Positions 61,314 through 64,000 of a stretch of 64,000 nucleotides of DNA are shown one piece after another. Under the pieces are notes generated by a model, which was given only the letters and a program-made list of their open reading frames with translations, was not told the DNA's origin and did not search any database. The first letter of the stretch is position 1, and each line of letters begins with the position of its first letter. A program made the position numbers and the translations under genes. Source of the stretch: Clostridiaceae bacterium BRH_c20a (GTDB taxonomy: Bacteria > Bacillota > Peptococcia > Peptococcales > BICA1-8); NCBI GenBank assembly GCA_000961765.1, contig LADT01000055.1, positions 38,895-102,894 of the forward strand. Reading direction: 5' to 3'.

Positions 61314-62195
61314 CTATAAAGTACCTACTCTATATCTTTCCTGCCCTTTGAATACCTCTCGAACATGCCATTTAACATAACGGTCTTCCGGGTAATAGTC
61401 CGGGTTGATAGGGTCTCGAATCTTTTTCCCGTGATACCTCATTAACCATTCTTCTAAGCCATTAGTGCCATTGGCCTCTTCCGCAACCAGCATCTGTCTT
61501 TCCTGATTAAGAGTAAAGACACCCCGATCAAAAAGCTTATGATGCATTGAGCATAAAGCGATACCATTTTCTTCAATGTCGGGTCCCCCTGCCTGATGCC
61601 ATTTGATGTGGGCAGCTTCTACCGCAACTAGGTTATTACCTAATCTTAGATTAAACCCACAAATAGCACAGCTAAATTCATAGGCCTTCAGGATTTTTTC
61701 CCTAAAGTAGGGGTCCCGCCGTTTATCACTGGAATAATTTAAATCCAGTCCAACAGCGCTGAGAATATCTTCATGAATACTATCAGCAAAATGCTCATGC
61801 AATATCATATTAGTTATTTCTTGAACCAGCTGGTGGTTATTTAGCAATAAAGCATACGCCTCATCATTAAAACCTCCCGCTACCCCATTACTGACAAGCC
61901 AATTATCGGTTACTTTATCTATGTTTTCAAAAGGTGTATTTACTTGCCAGATACCATCATTACCTAATCGAACAAATGGGTGTTCCGGGTGATAGGAATT
62001 CCTTTTAGGGCCAAAATCCATTAGTAGCTTCCTAAGATCTGTTCTAATCTCACTATATGTAAAAAACCTTTTCTTTGTATTTTGAATTTGCGACAAGGCA
62101 TAAAGAAGCAATAAGGGTTTATGAGGTGCCCGCTGACCTCCTTTCTTCCAAACGCTTATCTTTTCAATTTTTTCTTTTAACTGATCGGAATTCAT
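61314..62195 (-). CDS. HNH restriction endonuclease, phosphorothioate-binding type
   Basis: A 293-residue protein. The first ~170 residues fit the sulfur-binding domain (SBD) region of type IV enzymes such as ScoMcrA: WKKGGQRAPHKPLLLLYAL near 16-34 and KRNSYHPEHPFVRL near 63-76. The C-terminal half is an HNH nuclease: CAICG near 190, AAHIKW near 207, ENGIALC near 221 and HHKLFDRG near 230. Such enzymes cut DNA with phosphorothioate backbone changes. It lies in the host flank. No dnd genes are in the window, which fits a host that attacks, but does not make, such DNA. Confidence 0.8.
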   Translation of the reverse strand: MNSDQLKEKIEKISVWKKGGQRAPHKPLLLLYALSQIQNTKKRFFTYSEIRTDLRKLLMDFGPKRNSYHPEHPFVRLGNDGIWQVNTPFENIDKVTDNWLVSNGVAGGFNDEAYALLLNNHQLVQEITNMILHEHFADSIHEDILSAVGLDLNYSSDKRRDPYFREKILKAYEFSCAICGFNLRLGNNLVAVEAAHIKWHQAGGPDIEENGIALCSMHHKLFDRGVFTLNQERQMLVAEEANGTNGLEEWLMRYHGKKIRDPINPDYYPEDRYVKWHVREVFKGQERYRVGTL

Positions 62196-62248
62196 AGCTT
62201 CACCTTAACCCTCAATAAATCAATGCAATCTTAGCGTTTTGTTATTAA

Positions 62249-62370
62249 TATCTAAATTTGACTTAAATCCCTATTATCCCTTCTTTTTCCTAAATTTTCA
62301 TTGGGGGCCATATAAAAAACAACTGACAAGAAATTTGTCAGTTGTTTTTACCTCTATTAATTGGAATAAA
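62249..62370. repeat. Intergenic repeat, copy 1
   Basis: A ~122-base sequence that recurs at 63605-63714. Both copies share a block beginning with TATCTA(A/G)ATTTGACTTAAA and a hairpin made of AACAACTGACAA and TTGTC(A/C)GTTGTT, and end with AATTG(G)AAATAAA-like bases. The copies lie on both sides of the aldo/keto reductase gene. The hairpin with AT-rich flanks is typical for small non-autonomous repeats. Confidence 0.75.
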
Positions 62371-62405
62371 ATATCTATTTCATCAGAGGAGCTAAAGGGG
62401 ACAAG

Positions 62406-63437
62406 TCACCTATCCCCTTGTACCTGCCGGTGTTCTTCATACATTTTATAGTTTTCCTGCAGGATTTGGGGAATAGGCAGTTGGTATGGACATTTCTCAA
62501 TGCATGCACCACAATCGGTACAGTTAGCTATACTATCCATGGCACTTTTAGCAAATTCCACAGCAACTGTGGGTGACATTCTTTTGGAAACAACGGGATA
62601 AGTCATTGCCGAAGTTATTAAAACACCACTAGGACAAGGCTGGCAATACTCGCAGCGGCGACAGAATTTGGAGCCCAATTCCTGCTTATACTTCTCCATA
62701 AGAATTAAATCTTCCGGAGTAACAATGTTAGGCTTTTCATAAATGTTAAGAATCTCATCTATTTGTTCCATGGTATCAAAGCCGGGAACAGGAACAGCTT
62801 CCTGATACTGACGTAAAAACTTAAAGGTTAATTGGGCATCATCTATTACTCCGCCGCCAAAAGGTTTCATAGCTAGAAAGCTCATTTCATGCTCCCGGAT
62901 TAGGTTTAGCATTTCTCCCACAGCACTATCTTCAATAAAACTAAAAGGAAACATTAAGGATTCAAAAAGATTTGTTTTTATAAGTTTTATGGACATACTG
63001 TGGCTATGGGAGCTAAATCCAATAGAGCGTATTTTTCCTTCTTCTTTAGCTCTAATCACTGTTTCCATGGCTCCACCGGGACCAAGGATAGTCTCCCACT
63101 CCTCTTCCTTACTTATCTGGTGGAATTGAAACAAATCAATATAGTCGGTCTGCAGCATGCGCAAGCTATTTTCAATATGTTGGGCAGCACCAACTACATC
63201 TCTTTTGAAGGTTTTAGTGGCTAAAACTACTTTATCTCGACTACCTTTAAAAGCCATGCCTATTTTTTCTTCGCTATCTCGATAGAGATTAGCGGTGTCA
63301 TAAAAATTAATACCCCGATCAAGAGCATATTTCATCACGTCGGCAGCATCCTGATTACTTAAACGAATAATAGGAATACATCCGAAACCCACTTCCGAAA
63401 TCTCTATACCGGTTTTCCCCAGTTTGACATACTTCAT
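62406..63437 (-). CDS. Aldo/keto reductase with ferredoxin domain
   Basis: A 343-residue enzyme from the ATG at 63437, with GAGGAG eight bases upstream. The N-terminal TIM barrel has the usual residues: Asp and Tyr in FYDTANLYRDSEE, Lys in LATKTFKRD, His in DLFQFHQI. The C-terminal part binds iron-sulfur clusters: CRRCEYCQPC near 255 and CTDCGACIEKC near 310. It would reduce carbonyl compounds with electrons passing through the clusters; the substrate is unknown. This type is common in anaerobic Clostridia. It is flanked by two copies of an intergenic repeat. Confidence 0.85.
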   Translation of the reverse strand: MKYVKLGKTGIEISEVGFGCIPIIRLSNQDAADVMKYALDRGINFYDTANLYRDSEEKIGMAFKGSRDKVVLATKTFKRDVVGAAQHIENSLRMLQTDYIDLFQFHQISKEEEWETILGPGGAMETVIRAKEEGKIRSIGFSSHSHSMSIKLIKTNLFESLMFPFSFIEDSAVGEMLNLIREHEMSFLAMKPFGGGVIDDAQLTFKFLRQYQEAVPVPGFDTMEQIDEILNIYEKPNIVTPEDLILMEKYKQELGSKFCRRCEYCQPCPSGVLITSAMTYPVVSKRMSPTVAVEFAKSAMDSIANCTDCGACIEKCPYQLPIPQILQENYKMYEEHRQVQGDR

Positions 63438-63604
63438 ATTCAACACTCCTCGTATAAAAAATCAAACTATTATATTAAATATGATTAGATTGAAAATTTC
63501 CTTTCAACCTTTTGTCAATAAAAGCTGCCAGTGAAGTAACATTGTCTATTGTTTTCCGGATATTTAGTCAGTTGGGTAGTACTTGTTCCAGTATCTTTGA
63601 TTAC

Positions 63605-63714
63605 TATCTAGATTTGACTTAAATCCCTATTATCCCTTCTTTTTCATAGAGATCATATAAAAACAACTGACAAGAAATTTGTCCGTTGTTTTTATCTCTA
63701 TCAATTGAAATAAA
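63605..63714. repeat. Intergenic repeat, copy 2
   Basis: A ~110-base copy of the repeat at 62249-62370, in the same orientation. It lacks about ten bases in the middle and has one change in the hairpin arm (GTCCG for GTCAG). The stretch from 63438 to 63604 before it shows no feature apart from the reductase promoter region. Confidence 0.75.
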
Positions 63715-63726
63715 TCCCATAATCCT

Positions 63727-63777
63727 AAAAAAATTTTAACAGAAAAGCCAGAAGGTTACCGAGCTTACCCTTCTGGC
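63727..63777 (-). terminator. Rho-independent terminator of the gene at the right edge
   Basis: GCCAGAAGG and CCTTCTGGC form a perfect 9-bp stem. On the minus strand it is followed by TTTTCTG and a run of T residues. It ends the transcript of the membrane protein gene that enters from the right edge. Confidence 0.7.
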
Positions 63778-63859
63778 CCCATTAGTTAAGATAATGTACA
63801 ATTCTATCTTTAGTTATTACTAGTTTGTTTAGAATTAATTCTAATCTTGCTGTGTTTAC

Positions 63860-64000
63860 CTATACTAGTGCTTTCCTTCCCGGAAAAATAATTCTCAATT
63901 TACTGGTACCCAATAAAACATACAAAGAATATAAAACTACTGCCAGTAATGTGATATCCAAGTAAACCTTTAACACAAAGGTTCCTATAATCCCGTAAAC
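63860..64000 (-). CDS. C-terminal end of a membrane protein, start outside window
   Basis: The minus-strand frame is open from the right edge and ends with TAG at 63860, giving 46 residues. They include a hydrophobic segment (LDITLLAVVLYSLYVLLG) and a basic tail (KLRIIFPGRKALV). A terminator follows about 80 bases later. The family cannot be told from this end alone. Confidence 0.5.
   Translation of the reverse strand, partial: VYGIIGTFVLKVYLDITLLAVVLYSLYVLLGTSKLRIIFPGRKALV

Overview
The window is AT-rich DNA from a Gram-positive bacterium, most likely an anaerobic member of the Clostridia. The signs are purine-rich ribosome binding sites before nearly every gene, a SpoVG homologue, conjugation families typical of clostridial integrative elements, and an aldo/keto reductase carrying a ferredoxin domain. 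About 58.8 kb of it is one integrative and conjugative element (ICE), and the last 5 kb is host chromosome. No integrase gene is visible, so the left end of the element probably lies before base 1. No rRNA, tRNA or CRISPR array was recognised.

Bases 1-2518 carry three plus-strand cargo genes: a partial unknown gene, a small Smr-like protein and a 409-residue protein that may combine a nuclease-like region with membrane segments. Bases 2783-20163 hold the main cargo, a minus-strand defence operon that reads XRE regulator, cytosine methyltransferase, SNF2 helicase, beta-class Mod methyltransferase, type III Res-like helicase-nuclease, DrmA, DrmB, DrmC, and finally a 1081-residue protein with a nuclease-like N-terminus. 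DrmA, DrmB and DrmC are the core of DISARM. This locus adds class 1-like and class 2-like features and a complete type III-style Mod/Res pair, so it looks like a hybrid or undescribed DISARM subtype. I consider it the best candidate for a new system in the window.

Bases 20316-49821 hold the transfer machinery. It includes split VirB4 and VirD4 ATPases, VirB6-like and PrgI-like membrane proteins, a C39-type peptidase, a MobP-type relaxase with a small accessory protein, a hairpin-rich putative oriT at 46517-46632 and a toprim primase. Embedded in it is a nearly complete Tad/Flp-type pilus set: TadA, TadB, TadC, TadZ-like, CpaB-like, an A24 prepilin peptidase and several pilin-like proteins. 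A RadC-family protein, an orphan cytosine methyltransferase and SpoVG are interleaved. Bases 49861-58764 encode a 2366-residue ArdC-like/DUF3846/methyltransferase/helicase protein, with a TnpV-family gene nested in another frame, followed by ParB and ParA.

Near 58865 the element meets a host PLD-helicase gene whose reading frame breaks off inside the DEAD-box motif, which marks the right junction. The host flank continues with an unknown gene, a phosphorothioate-dependent type HNH restriction endonuclease, an Fe-S aldo/keto reductase between two copies of a 110-122 bp intergenic repeat, and the end of a membrane protein gene. The ICE has thus inserted into, and broken, a gene of a host defence neighbourhood while bringing in its own large defence operon.
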